Of a stretch of DNA of 58,828 nt, positions 1 through 6,452 are shown in pieces. The DNA comes from Pseudoalteromonas piscicida (GTDB taxonomy: Bacteria > Pseudomonadota > Gammaproteobacteria > Enterobacterales > Alteromonadaceae): contig NZ_NKHF01000074.1 in the NCBI RefSeq assembly GCF_002744175.1, positions 1-58,828 of the forward strand, read 5' to 3'. Position numbers and translations under genes: made by a program. The notes below the pieces were generated by a model that did not search any database, had not been told where the DNA came from, and saw only the letters and a program-made list of their open reading frames with translations. Position 1 is the stretch's first letter. Each line of letters begins with the position of its first letter.

Positions 1-114
1 GTTAAGGTGTGAGCAACGCAACACCTAAGTCCCTGCATACCACCTAAAACATTAAACGCAACGCATAGTAAAAATGCCACGCATTGCGAATCACTCTTAA
101 ATGCTTTGTTAGAT
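1..114 (-). repeat. integron attC site, VCR-like, cut by window edge
   Basis: Read on the minus strand this follows the yoeB stop. It opens with ATCTAAC at 108-114, a perfect match to the inverse core consensus RYYYAAC. The rest resembles the Vibrio cholerae repeat: a 5' part with GCATTTAAGAG and AATGCGTGGCATTTT, and a 3' part with TGCGTTG followed by CACCTTAAC. The final core GTTRRRY would fall just outside the window. It marks the 3' boundary of the yefM-yoeB cassette. Confidence 0.75.
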
Positions 115-134
115 GCCAGTTCGCTGAACCTGGT

Positions 135-404
135 TTAGTAGTGGTAACGACATGAAATTATTGTTATCGCTTGATCATCGACTGCGTAAACAAGCCTATT
201 AGTATCATCAATACGACGAGACCAAAAACCTGATAAGTTCTCTTTTAACGGTTCTGGTTTACCTATGCCCTCAAATGGAGAACGCTTAACATCATTGATG
301 AGTTTGTTGATGCGCTTGAGTGTTTTCTTGTCTTGAGTTTGCCAATATGAGTAATCATCCCAAGCGTCATCAGTCCACGATAGTAAACGCTGGCTACTAC
401 TCAT
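135..404 (-). CDS. yoeB: YoeB toxin (ribosome-dependent mRNA interferase)
   Basis: The 89-residue protein matches Txe/YoeB toxins along its whole length: an N-terminal WDDYSYWQTQDKK segment, the PFEGIGKPEPLK segment holding the catalytic glutamate, NLSGFWSRRI, NRLVYAV with the catalytic arginine, and the terminal CRYHY with the catalytic histidine. YoeB binds the ribosomal A site and cuts mRNA during translation. The ATG at 404 is preferred over an in-frame TTG at 407; it lies inside the 3' end of yefM, giving an 8-base overlap typical of this operon. All known catalytic residues appear present, so the toxin is probably active. It lies in an integron cassette, where toxin-antitoxin pairs are thought to stabilise the array. 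Confidence 0.95.
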   Translation of the reverse strand: MSSSQRLLSWTDDAWDDYSYWQTQDKKTLKRINKLINDVKRSPFEGIGKPEPLKENLSGFWSRRIDDTNRLVYAVDDQAITIISCRYHY

Positions 405-651
405 CAATTAACTCTCGTGCTGTTGTTTTACCAGCACGGTACTGTGTTATAGAACGGTTTAGGTGTTCAGCATTTTGAGGAGAGCGTAGTAAGTGCACTG
501 TCTCCATAAGGCTATTGTAATAGTCTAGAGACATAACCACAGCATCTTCAGAATCACGGCGTGTAATAACTGTTGTATCAGCGTCATTAACTACGCCGTC
601 CAAAACAGCTTTAAGACCATTTCTAGCTTCAGTAAAAGATACGATTCTCAT
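397..651 (-). CDS. yefM: YefM antitoxin
   Basis: The 84-residue protein starts MRIVSFTEARNGLKAVLDG, the N-terminal DNA-binding fold of YefM/Phd antitoxins, followed by VVMSLDYYNSL and LLRSPQNAEHL, both typical of YefM. The C-terminal part wraps and neutralises YoeB. The open frame continues upstream to 750, but family alignment and the operator position place the start at ATG 651. YefM represses its own operon, with YoeB as co-repressor. The pair has its own promoter (683-711), unlike most cassette genes, so it does not depend on the integron promoter. Confidence 0.95.
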   Translation of the reverse strand: MRIVSFTEARNGLKAVLDGVVNDADTTVITRRDSEDAVVMSLDYYNSLMETVHLLRSPQNAEHLNRSITQYRAGKTTARELIDE

Positions 652-664
652 AATAACCTCCACA

Positions 665-711
665 TGTACATTTAATGGAACAAGTATAAACTTCACCATC
701 CTACTTGTACA
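665..711 (-). promoter_or_regulatory. yefM-yoeB promoter with paired TGTACA operators
   Basis: TGTACA occurs at 665-670 and 706-711. This hexamer is the core of the YefM operator palindromes known from E. coli. On the minus strand the upstream copy (711-706) is also a 4/6 match to a -35 box and lies exactly 17 bases from TATACT (688-683), a good -10. Binding at this copy would cover the -35; the second copy lies between the -10 and the start codon. Confidence 0.75.
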
Positions 712-755
712 GTAAATTGAACATGCGATATTCATAAGGCCCGAATTCAACTTTG

Positions 756-1345
756 AAGTGCGACACTCTTTCCAAAATTAAGCAGCCTGCGTCATTTCTT
801 TGAATACCACGACTGGCTGCTTAAAACTCAAACACTTTCTTGGCCGATAATTTATCCGCGACATCGGCGAAATCAACATCCGCATCACTTACTTCTCTCA
901 AATCGGTGCCTTTCTTTATATATTGCCGTAGCAGGCCATTTGCATTTTCGTTTGCTCCACGCTCATCAAAACGGCTGAAACTTGCTCCGGGCTCCAATCT
1001 GCTTGCAGCAATATTCAGATAAAGCCGATACGTTTTTGAGGAATTCGGTATATCTGTGCTGCTTTACGCTTCCCCGTAGCCATTACATGCGCCGAATCAG
1101 GGCAATAGGGCTCCTTTCACTTTATACCTATTTAACTCTCGATAAACGGTGGAGCGATGGCATTTTATTTTTTGGCGATCTCAGTAGCAGAGAACCCCTC
1201 TTCCAATAATATGGAAATCTGGTATCTTCTGCCCTCGGTCAACTGCCGATATCTCATGATAGTACTGCTTGTTTCTTTGGCGAGAAGAGCGTACCACTTT
1301 CAGCAGTTGGCTTCCTCTTCTACGCGATCCCAGAGTGTCGCACTT
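756..1345 (-). mobile_element. IS30-family element, internally deleted (about 590 bp)
   Basis: The ends are a perfect 14-base inverted repeat: AAGTGCGACACTCT at 756-769 and AGAGTGTCGCACTT at 1332-1345. Between them lies a minus-strand transposase relic. Intact IS30 elements are about 1.0-1.1 kb, so about half the element is missing, including most of the catalytic core. With both ends kept it could only move if a related transposase acted in trans. It is inserted within an attC site. No clear target duplication was found. Confidence 0.75.
821..1257 (-). pseudogene. IS30-family transposase relic
   Basis: Read from ATG 1257, the frame begins MRYRQLTEGRRYQISILL with EEGFSATEIAKK, the helix-turn-helix start of IS30 transposases. 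It then meets a stop (AAA AAA TAA) where loss of one base has shifted the frame; the next frame continues KCHRSTVYRELNR. Further pieces (YCPDSAHVMATGKRKAAQ, DWSPEQVSAV) lie in other frames. After the SPEQV motif the sequence jumps directly to FDERGANENANGLLRQY, which holds the catalytic glutamate, so both catalytic aspartates are deleted. The reading ends at TAA 823-821. Frameshifts and the deletion make it non-functional. Confidence 0.8.
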
Positions 1346-1369
1346 ATTATCTGAAATCAGTTGTTATAA
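1346..1369 (-). repeat. attC half-site interrupted by the IS30 relic
   Basis: Minus-strand TTATAAC (1369-1363) overlaps the stop codon of the 1364-1792 gene, as in the other attC sites here, and is followed by AACTGATTTCAG before the IS30 end at 1345. On the far side of the insertion, minus-strand 745-728 is complementary to this arm at 12 of 18 positions by my alignment. The IS seems to have landed in the attC loop region. Confidence 0.5.
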
Positions 1370-1792
1370 GCATTGCTTCACATTGGCTTCAATATACTTA
1401 ACAATCGAGGGGACGCTGTAACTTTTTAAATAGTTTGTTCCGCATTTACTAGTGCATTGGTATGTAATTAAAACTGCTGCGTCGCCACCCGAATGAATAG
1501 TTTCGTGAAACCCGAGAATTACAGTTGCATCTAGCTCATTTACTTTTTCGAAGTTTGTTTTTGTAATGAATATTGGGTTTTCATTTAACCTGTACTCGAC
1601 CACTGTTGAAACAGGAGTCCACTTTCCTTCGATGACTTTCGGGTAATTTAAACCAACAAATTCATCGGTTGGGCGCTCTAAAGTAAAGCCAAGGCAAAAT
1701 GCATTTTTTGGTGTTAACTCAACGTCTGGCGGCACCATATCCGCAAAAGATGCAAATGAGAAAAAGTAAAATATTATTAGAATATTACGCAT
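1364..1792 (-). CDS. small exported protein of unknown function (integron cassette)
   Basis: This 142-residue protein has a clear Sec signal peptide (MRNILIIFYFFSFASFA, cleavage about residue 17) and an otherwise soluble sequence, so it should be periplasmic or secreted. The mature part holds four cysteines (the FCLGF segment, CTSKCG and the final QCL), possibly two disulphides. A good ribosome site (GGGAG) lies 6-7 bases before the ATG. It has attC sites on both sides, so it is a cassette gene. I do not recognise a family. Confidence 0.75.
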   Translation of the reverse strand: MRNILIIFYFFSFASFADMVPPDVELTPKNAFCLGFTLERPTDEFVGLNYPKVIEGKWTPVSTVVEYRLNENPIFITKTNFEKVNELDATVILGFHETIHSGGDAAVLITYQCTSKCGTNYLKSYSVPSIVKYIEANVKQCL

Positions 1793-1806
1793 TGTTCTCC
1801 CTGTGC

Positions 1807-1901
1807 TTATAACGCTCGATTAACGGGTTAAAAGTCGTGGGCTAAAATTGAGCGAAGCGAAGAGCCCGCTGTTTTGATCCCTGTTTAATTGCTTGTTATA
1901 A
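1807..1901 (-). repeat. integron attC site (95 bp)
   Basis: On the minus strand the site runs from TTATAAC (1901-1895) to GTTATAA (1813-1807). The arms TTATAACAAGCAATTAAACA and CGTTAATCGAGCGTTATAAG fold onto each other with small bulges. The centre carries a second pairing, AGCGGGCTC with TAGCCCA, as in attC structures. It separates the 1907-2164 and 1364-1792 cassettes. Confidence 0.85.
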
Positions 1902-1906
1902 ACCTT

Positions 1907-2164
1907 TTAATCTCCGCCACCAGAGATATTTGAACTATCGCTTGAACCACCGCCGAAAGGCTTTGATGAGCCAAGAGGTATATCTTGTGAGCGGTGGAAT
2001 AGCCACAACCCAATAGCTGCAAATACTGGAATTAGCCAAACAAGAATAATTTGAGCTACTTTTTGAAAAACTTCTAAATCGCTTCTCTTAGCCAAATAAA
2101 TAGAAACAACTAAATTTAATAGAGCTACTAATGCTAAAATGATGAACCAGTAATTGTTTTCCAT
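1907..2164 (-). CDS. small two-helix membrane protein (integron cassette)
   Basis: An 85-residue protein. Residues about 5-25 (WFIILALVALLNLVVSIYLA) and about 38-58 (IILVWLIPVFAAIGLWLF) are membrane helices, and the tail is rich in glycine and serine with a GGGSSDSSNISGGGD end. The second helix resembles the PLDc_N domain found at the start of cardiolipin synthases and in small stand-alone membrane proteins; this is tentative. The open frame extends back through the attC to 2260, but ATG 2164, preceded by AAGGGGACAGC, is the sensible start. Confidence 0.7.
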   Translation of the reverse strand: MENNYWFIILALVALLNLVVSIYLAKRSDLEVFQKVAQIILVWLIPVFAAIGLWLFHRSQDIPLGSSKPFGGGSSDSSNISGGGD

Positions 2165-2178
2165 GCTGTCCCCTTGGC

Positions 2179-2277
2179 TTACAACGCCGTTGTAAACGGC
2201 AAAAAATAGTTGGCTAAAATTTGTGAAGCACGAACAAAGCCAACCGTTATTTGTCCGCATTTACAACTTTGTTATAA
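2179..2277 (-). repeat. integron attC site (99 bp)
   Basis: On the minus strand it runs from TTATAAC (2277-2271) to GTTGTAA (2185-2179). The outer arms are TTATAACAAAGTTGTAAATG and GCCGTTTACAACGGCGTTGT, and the inner arms AACGGTTGGCT and AGCCAACTATT pair with each other. The structure is clear, and it separates two small membrane-protein cassettes. Confidence 0.9.
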
Positions 2278-2278
2278 G

Positions 2279-2689
2279 TCAGCCCAAACAATATGGGCTA
2301 CTCCATTTTTCATTTAACAATGACGAAACTGAAATACTATTTTTTACTGGCACATTTTCCGCTATGTATACCCACGCATATTCAGCTTCAAATTTACCTT
2401 GTAAGTTATATACATATTTATTGAGCTCGGTAACATCATTAATGTCGAAAATTACCTTTCCTCCAAATGGGAAAAAGCTTACAGTTCCGTCATTTTCAAT
2501 CGCAATTTTTATAGGTGCATTATTGCTACACCAATTTGCAAATTGACCACATTTTTCAACTGAACTGCCTTTTATTACTGAAATTGCAGATTCTCTTTGT
2601 AAAGGCAAAATTAAAACAAAGAAGATCAGCAACACAAAACTCAAGTCAATGTAAATACTAGATAAACCAAGTTCATTTTCTAGTTTCAT
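2279..2689 (-). CDS. ExbD/TolR-like single-helix membrane protein (integron cassette)
   Basis: A 136-residue protein with one N-terminal helix (residues about 13-32, IDLSFVLLIFFVLILP) and a periplasmic part of about 100 residues. The layout recalls ExbD/TolR: a short cytoplasmic start, a helix beginning with an aspartate, then a segment PIKIAIENDGTVSFF like the beta strands of ExbD. The match is weak and there is no ExbB partner, so the function is open. ATG 2689 is taken as start; a GTG at 2698 is in frame. The stop touches the next attC. Confidence 0.6.
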   Translation of the reverse strand: MKLENELGLSSIYIDLSFVLLIFFVLILPLQRESAISVIKGSSVEKCGQFANWCSNNAPIKIAIENDGTVSFFPFGGKVIFDINDVTELNKYVYNLQGKFEAEYAWVYIAENVPVKNSISVSSLLNEKWSSPYCLG

Positions 2690-2707
2690 ACTCAACACCC
2701 AAACCTG

Positions 2708-2779
2708 ACTTATCGCCGCCAGCAGGGGCAGACAAAGCGCGCAGCGGTTTGGCTGTCCCTCTGGCTGGCTTTGTTATCT
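2708..2779 (-). repeat. integron attC site (72 bp)
   Basis: On the minus strand it starts with ATAACAAAGCCAGC (near 2777) and ends with GCTGGCGGCGATAAGT (near 2708). The inner arms GGGACAG and CTGCCCC pair around a short GC-rich centre. The right core reads CGATAAG rather than GTTRRRY, so recombination at this copy may be weakened. Confidence 0.75.
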
Positions 2780-2782
2780 GTT

Positions 2783-3427
2783 TTAGTCATGTAACTCGAC
2801 GAAATTACCGTGCTCATCTTTCACTAATTCAACTCCCGCCTCTCGTTCTAGTAATGTAAGAATGCTGTCATCTTCACGAAGCACCGCACCTAACGAAACG
2901 CATGATAAATTATCAGCATCATCCATGTACTCTTCCGTCTCGTCACCGGCGGTAAACCTCCAGCCGCTATCATCTTCGTGATCTGGTTCTTCACGATATA
3001 GATAACCAACTGGTCTCCCTTCATAAAGGATGTTGTTCGTTACGAAACAACGCTTGATGTACTTTTCGGTTATTGAAGTAACTGGATCGTTTAGTTCTGT
3101 ATCAATGATATGGCATTCGTTAAATTCAATTGGATCTTTATGTTTGAGATCTTTTATATATGCCGGATCATTGTCTAAGTATCCTGAAAACACGCCACCC
3201 TTAATATCGGTAATTTCTACCCACATTCTTTATGCTCCGGGAGCCTCGGGGTCATCAGATTCAAACTTAAATATTAATTTAGCCTGATTTCCGACTTGCA
3301 ACTGTGACACGACTTCACATGATGGCTTATAAAAGGTGTACGGAAACTCGTCTACAATCTTCTGAGCATCTTCCAATTTCCAGCTTCTATTTTGCACGAT
3401 CTCTCCGTTCTTGATTACAGATAACAA
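2783..3427 (-). pseudogene. DUF2314/DUF2185-like protein split by an in-frame stop
   Basis: Two open segments lie in one frame: 3427-3230 (65 residues, ending ESDDPEAPGA) and 3226-2783 (147 residues, starting MWVEITDIKGGVFSGYLDND). The junction reads GCA TAA AGA ATG TGG. In relatives as I remember them the text is continuous, with a glutamate before RMWV, so a GAA to TAA change is the simple explanation. The first part resembles the DUF2314 region; the last part, GWRFTAGDETEEYMDDADN and VSLGAVLREDDSIL, resembles DUF2185 (Imm33-like, seen among immunity proteins). The ATG two codons after the stop could allow re-initiation, so two polypeptides might still be made. The start at TTG 3427 is uncertain. 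It lies in a cassette. Confidence 0.75.
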
Positions 3428-3475
3428 TTTAGTATTTATGCGACACGCAGTTTGTGTTGCATAATCGCTTGTTGG
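3418..3475 (-). repeat. possible short attC or hairpin (58 bp)
   Basis: Minus-strand GTCCAAC (3475-3469) is a perfect RYYYAAC inverse core, and GTTATCT (3424-3418) could serve as the other core. Between them TTATGCAACAC and GTGTCGCATAA form an 11-base stem with one mismatch (3464-3454 and 3446-3436). If real it would be the outermost attC on the integrase side. It overlaps the assumed start of the split gene, which weakens the case. Confidence 0.4.
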
Positions 3476-3859
3476 ACTGAGCCGCTACCTGCTCGGTGTG
3501 ACAGAGTTGGTGTTGTTTATGCTATGGCTTACTTAGAACAAATAGGCTTTTTGGAGGCTCTCACTTTCCTAGCTAGTGTAATCAGTTTAGCTAGTGTAAT
3601 CAGTTTAGCTAGTGTTATGTAAGCTTTCCCTGCATTGCTCAGCGCTTATTATGTTTTCATTACACCTAAATTTGCCTTAATAAGCAATTATATTTTTTAC
3701 GCGTACAGAGGCCGCTAGTCTGAGCAATTAAGCAGGTTAACTAATTGATTTTAAGCAGCTATCTAGCTGCTAACTCGTTCGCTCAACTTTGGTCGTTGTT
3801 GCATCTAACTTGAATACGCCAATTAGCCGCAAAATACCTGCCTTACAATGCTGACAAGA
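3476..3859. other. gene-free stretch between cassette array and IS91 fragment
   Basis: No open frame worth calling was found. The stretch holds the 18-base tandem repeat at 3570-3616 and a perfect 8-base hairpin, AGCAGCTA-TC-TAGCTGCT, at 3754-3771, about 90 bases beyond the 3' end of the IS91-family transposase fragment. Such a hairpin would fit a terminal site of an IS91-like element, but I cannot define the end. No integrase or attI was seen. Confidence 0.45.
3570..3616. repeat. 18-bp tandem repeat, 2.6 copies
   Basis: The unit TAGCTAGTGTAATCAGTT occurs at 3570-3587 and 3588-3605, followed by a partial copy TAGCTAGTGTT. It lies in non-coding DNA beside the IS91-family remnant. Confidence 0.9.
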
Positions 3860-4285
3860 TCAATGCGGTATCAATGTCACGTTTTCTTCTATCTTTGGCC
3901 GCTTTGCTCTGCATGTGTATGACGCCTGCGGCCTTATCAGCGCTAACTTTCGCTTGCGACATGCATTGGCTAAAAAACCGTAATGCCGAATACGCATAAA
4001 TCCTGTCGGTAGTACATGCTGCAAATAACGCCGTAAGAATTCATCATTACTCAGTGTCATCACTTTATCGCGATTATCATCTGCATAATCTCGGTATTTG
4101 AAGCTCACCGACTGTGCATTCGCTGTCACTAAACGTGATTCAGACATCACGCCTTTTCGGGTACACCGTGCTAGGTAACTTACTAGCTTTTCACTGTAAG
4201 CCAAACAGGCTTTGCTATACACCCACCACTTTGTTGGCGTGCTTATCTTCACGAGTGAAGTATTAAAATCACTCAGATAAAGCGC
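3860..4285 (-). pseudogene. IS91-family (Y2) transposase C-terminal fragment
   Basis: The frame encodes WWVYSKACLAYSEKLVSYLA, YADDNRDKVMTLSNDEFLRR, YLQHVLPTGFMRIRHYGFLA and NACRKRKLALIRPQ, the conserved C-terminal region of IS91-type rolling-circle transposases. The N-terminal half with the zinc finger and catalytic tyrosines is absent. A GTG at 4252 gives 130 residues, but the frame is open up to 4285, right after the stop of the neighbouring gene, and the upstream codons (LYLSDFNTSL) also look transposase-like. The final residues after IRPQ do not look conserved. It is a relic next to the cassette array. Confidence 0.8.
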
Positions 4286-4891
4286 TTAATTGCCCTTTAT
4301 TTTTTCCAAAAATAGACGTCTTTGTTCAGGCGTTGCTTGTTGCCACCAATAGTTCAACATACCAACCACATCTGGATGTGCTGATTTAGGCGCTGCAGGT
4401 GTCACTGTGCTAGTCATCGGGTTTGGTGCTGTAGAACTGCTATTTTTTACTGGCTTGGAAAGCTGATTGGATGCTGAAAGTTTAGGTCTTTCTTGGCTAA
4501 CTACTAATGTTGTAGCCAATGACTCGTTTGGCGCTTGAAGCATCACCAAAGGTTGCTTAGCAAAAGCTTTAGCCGCGACCACATTGTCAGCGCGATTAAA
4601 CTCAATCTGATATTCGCCTTCTTGGGTAATGCTTACCTTTGCCCAAAACGGTGCTGATTCTACCGTTTCATGATCGTCATAACCCACTTCATATAAATCG
4701 GTGTAGCGCATTTTTATCGCATAATTACCAGGCGCTAAGTCTAGCTCTCTCACCTTTGAGAAGAATGAGTGCTCAATGGTTTTATCTTCCACTTGCAGCG
4801 GAATTATTTCTTCAGGAAAGCTTAACAACGCAGCTTGTGCTAATGGGGTTAGCGCCAGCAAAGTAGTTGCAAGTGTCAGTCTTAAACGCAT
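4286..4891 (-). CDS. DUF2057 (YccT-like) periplasmic protein
   Basis: A 201-residue protein with a signal peptide (residues 1-20, ending AQA) and a mature start LLSFPEEIIPLQVEDK as in DUF2057 proteins. The body continues with LDLAPGNYAIKMRY and WAKVSITQEGEYQIEF. A low-complexity linker (about 125-170, rich in Ser, Thr, Pro, Lys) leads to a C-terminal helix, MLNYWWQQATPEQRRLFLEK. The molecular role of DUF2057 is poorly known; the E. coli relative YccT has been linked to the curli/envelope stress system. The gene marks the start of ordinary chromosome next to the accessory region. Confidence 0.8.
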   Translation of the reverse strand: MRLRLTLATTLLALTPLAQAALLSFPEEIIPLQVEDKTIEHSFFSKVRELDLAPGNYAIKMRYTDLYEVGYDDHETVESAPFWAKVSITQEGEYQIEFNRADNVVAAKAFAKQPLVMLQAPNESLATTLVVSQERPKLSASNQLSKPVKNSSSTAPNPMTSTVTPAAPKSAHPDVVGMLNYWWQQATPEQRRLFLEKIKGN

Positions 4892-5059
4892 CGCTATTAC
4901 TCCTTTCTCGTTCTCAATTCATTATGCTCTACATGAGAGTAATGCATAGAGAGTAATATCTCTACTGTTTTAAAGTCTTATTAAAACGTCGATAAACTGT
5001 TGAGTATCAACGAGAGTTCGTTATGCTTAACTGAATTACTAGCCTGTTAAGGAAAAACC

Positions 5060-5431
5060 ATGAGTTCCGAGACTATTTTTACCAAAATTATTAATCGAGA
5101 GATCCCTGCCGACATCGTTTATGAAGATGAACAAGCATTGGCGTTTAAGGACATCAACCCACAAGCCCCATTTCATGTTTTGGTTATCCCAAAAACAGCT
5201 ATTGCCACCATCAACGATGTAACAGAAGAAAATGCACACCTCGTTGGTCATTTATACGTGGTGGCTGCAAAGTTAGCAAAACAACACGGCTTTGCAGAAG
5301 ACGGTTATCGAGCCGTAATGAACTGCAATGAGCATGGTGGTCAAACGGTATACCACTTACATCTCCATGTATTGGCAGGAAAAGAAATGGGTTGGCCACC
5401 GTATCAAAATACGAAAAAAGTACCACTCTAG
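5060..5431 (+). CDS. hinT: HIT-family purine nucleoside phosphoramidase
   Basis: The 123-residue protein is a typical bacterial HinT: IFTKIINREIPADIVYEDE at the start, FKDINPQAPFHVLVIPK, and the histidine triad HLHLHVLAG at about residues 103-111. The central histidine of the triad is the nucleophile that hydrolyses AMP-lysine and AMP-NH2-type phosphoramidates in the cytoplasm. A good ribosome site (AAGGA) lies before ATG 5060. The gene stands alone, with a terminator-like hairpin behind it. Confidence 0.95.
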   Translation: MSSETIFTKIINREIPADIVYEDEQALAFKDINPQAPFHVLVIPKTAIATINDVTEENAHLVGHLYVVAAKLAKQHGFAEDGYRAVMNCNEHGGQTVYHLHLHVLAGKEMGWPPYQNTKKVPL

Positions 5432-5453
5432 ATTATTCCATGTTAAGCAATGT

Positions 5454-5498
5454 AAATAAGTAAGTTATTAACCGATTTTTTTAAAAGCTTACTTATTT
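5454..5498. terminator. hairpin after hinT
   Basis: A perfect 11-base inverted repeat, AAATAAGTAAG (5454-5464) and CTTACTTATTT (5488-5498), is separated by 23 bases rich in T. It is AT-rich, so as a terminator it would be weak; it could also be an operator-like palindrome. Confidence 0.45.
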
Positions 5499-5659
5499 CA
5501 ATAAATTACATTCTGATACATATTCTGTACATATTTTTGTTTTATTATTTCGCTTTGTTATATAGCGGATTTATCTATCTTGTACTAAAAATTCTAATAC
5601 AAAAGGTCTGAATCCCGTGTTAGCATTGAATAATTGGAAAAAATTAGAGTGTGTCCAAA

Positions 5660-6316
5660 ATGAGCAGTAGTGCTTTTTTGTTATTAGATAAAGAACCGGT
5701 TAACACCATTGGTATCAATGTGTTACAACCCTTATTAAAAACTCAAGGGCTAGATGTTACCACCGGAACAGATATATCAGAGGTGCCTGAAGGCACTCGA
5801 TTGCTTTTCATCGAAACCGCAGTGAATGATTCTTGGGGAAAACTAAAAGAACAACTCGTCAATCTCAAGGTTAAATGCGACATCGTACTGTTTAATTTGG
5901 ATGAAAATCCAGAACTCGCTAACCGCGCCCTGTTAAGTGGGATCCGTGGTGTTTTTTACACAACAGATAACGCTGATGTGTTAATGAAAGGGATCCGGTT
6001 ACTGTTGGAGGATCAACTTTGGTATCGCCGTGATGTTATGTGTAATGTGTTGAATCGCATGCTGCAATTTAACAAAGATGCATTGCATAAACTCACCGAA
6101 GGCGATATTGAACCAGTTAAGCTAACTAAACGAGAAAAGGCAATAATCGCACTAATGAGTAAAGGTGCAAAAAATAAAGAAATCGCCGAATCGTTAAACA
6201 TCAGCCCTCACACTGTTAAAACCCACCTTTATAGTGCATTTCGTAAAACCAAGTGTCGAAACCGAATTGAGCTATTATCTTGGGCGCAGCAAAATATTCC
6301 TGACGAAATACGTTAG
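5660..6316 (+). CDS. LuxR/CsgD-VpsT-like transcriptional regulator
   Basis: A protein of 218 residues. The N-terminal 130 residues look like a receiver-like fold without a clear phosphorylation pocket (SAFLLLDKEPVNTIGINVLQ at the start), and the C-terminal 65 residues are a LuxR helix-turn-helix (LTKREKAIIALMSKGAKNKE, ISPHTVKTHLYSAFRKTKCR). The layout is that of CsgD and VpsT, biofilm regulators. VpsT binds cyclic di-GMP through W[FLM][TS]R; here the matching place reads LWYRRD, so binding is uncertain. ATG 5660 is preferred over GTG 5651 because of spacing to GAG at 5647. It precedes a hybrid kinase on the same strand, 136 bases on, with a hairpin between. Confidence 0.8.
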   Translation: MSSSAFLLLDKEPVNTIGINVLQPLLKTQGLDVTTGTDISEVPEGTRLLFIETAVNDSWGKLKEQLVNLKVKCDIVLFNLDENPELANRALLSGIRGVFYTTDNADVLMKGIRLLLEDQLWYRRDVMCNVLNRMLQFNKDALHKLTEGDIEPVKLTKREKAIIALMSKGAKNKEIAESLNISPHTVKTHLYSAFRKTKCRNRIELLSWAQQNIPDEIR

Positions 6317-6348
6317 TAATTACACTACGATTTGTCACGTCATGTGAA

Positions 6349-6388
6349 GCGTTAGTACAGTGTTCTTTTCATACTAGGTTACTAACGC
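6349..6388. terminator. hairpin between regulator and kinase genes
   Basis: A perfect 9-base inverted repeat GCGTTAGTA (6349-6357) and TACTAACGC (6380-6388) with a 22-base loop and a short T run after it. It suggests that the LuxR-type gene and the kinase have separate transcripts, or that there is partial read-through. Confidence 0.45.
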
Positions 6389-6452
6389 TTTACTGCCTCA
6401 ATGAATACCTCTATGCTAAGTTTTAATTCATATATAAAGCAGTCTTAGGTGC

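Noticed and set aside
840..1354. Three overlapping plus-strand open frames of 60-75 codons
   Set aside because: They are read opposite to a recognisable IS30 transposase relic on the minus strand and have no similarity of their own.
2223..2546. Plus-strand open frame of 107 codons
   Set aside because: It crosses an attC and lies antisense to the ExbD-like cassette gene; no ribosome site.
3570..3616. Direct repeats as a CRISPR array
   Set aside because: The units follow each other with no spacers and there are no cas genes.
3475..4285. Integron integrase or attI near the right end of the cassettes
   Set aside because: All frames were read for tyrosine-recombinase motifs and none was found; only IS91-family transposase sequence is present.
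5039..5426. Minus-strand frames opposite hinT
   Set aside because: hinT is a clear full-length gene; the antisense frames have no features.
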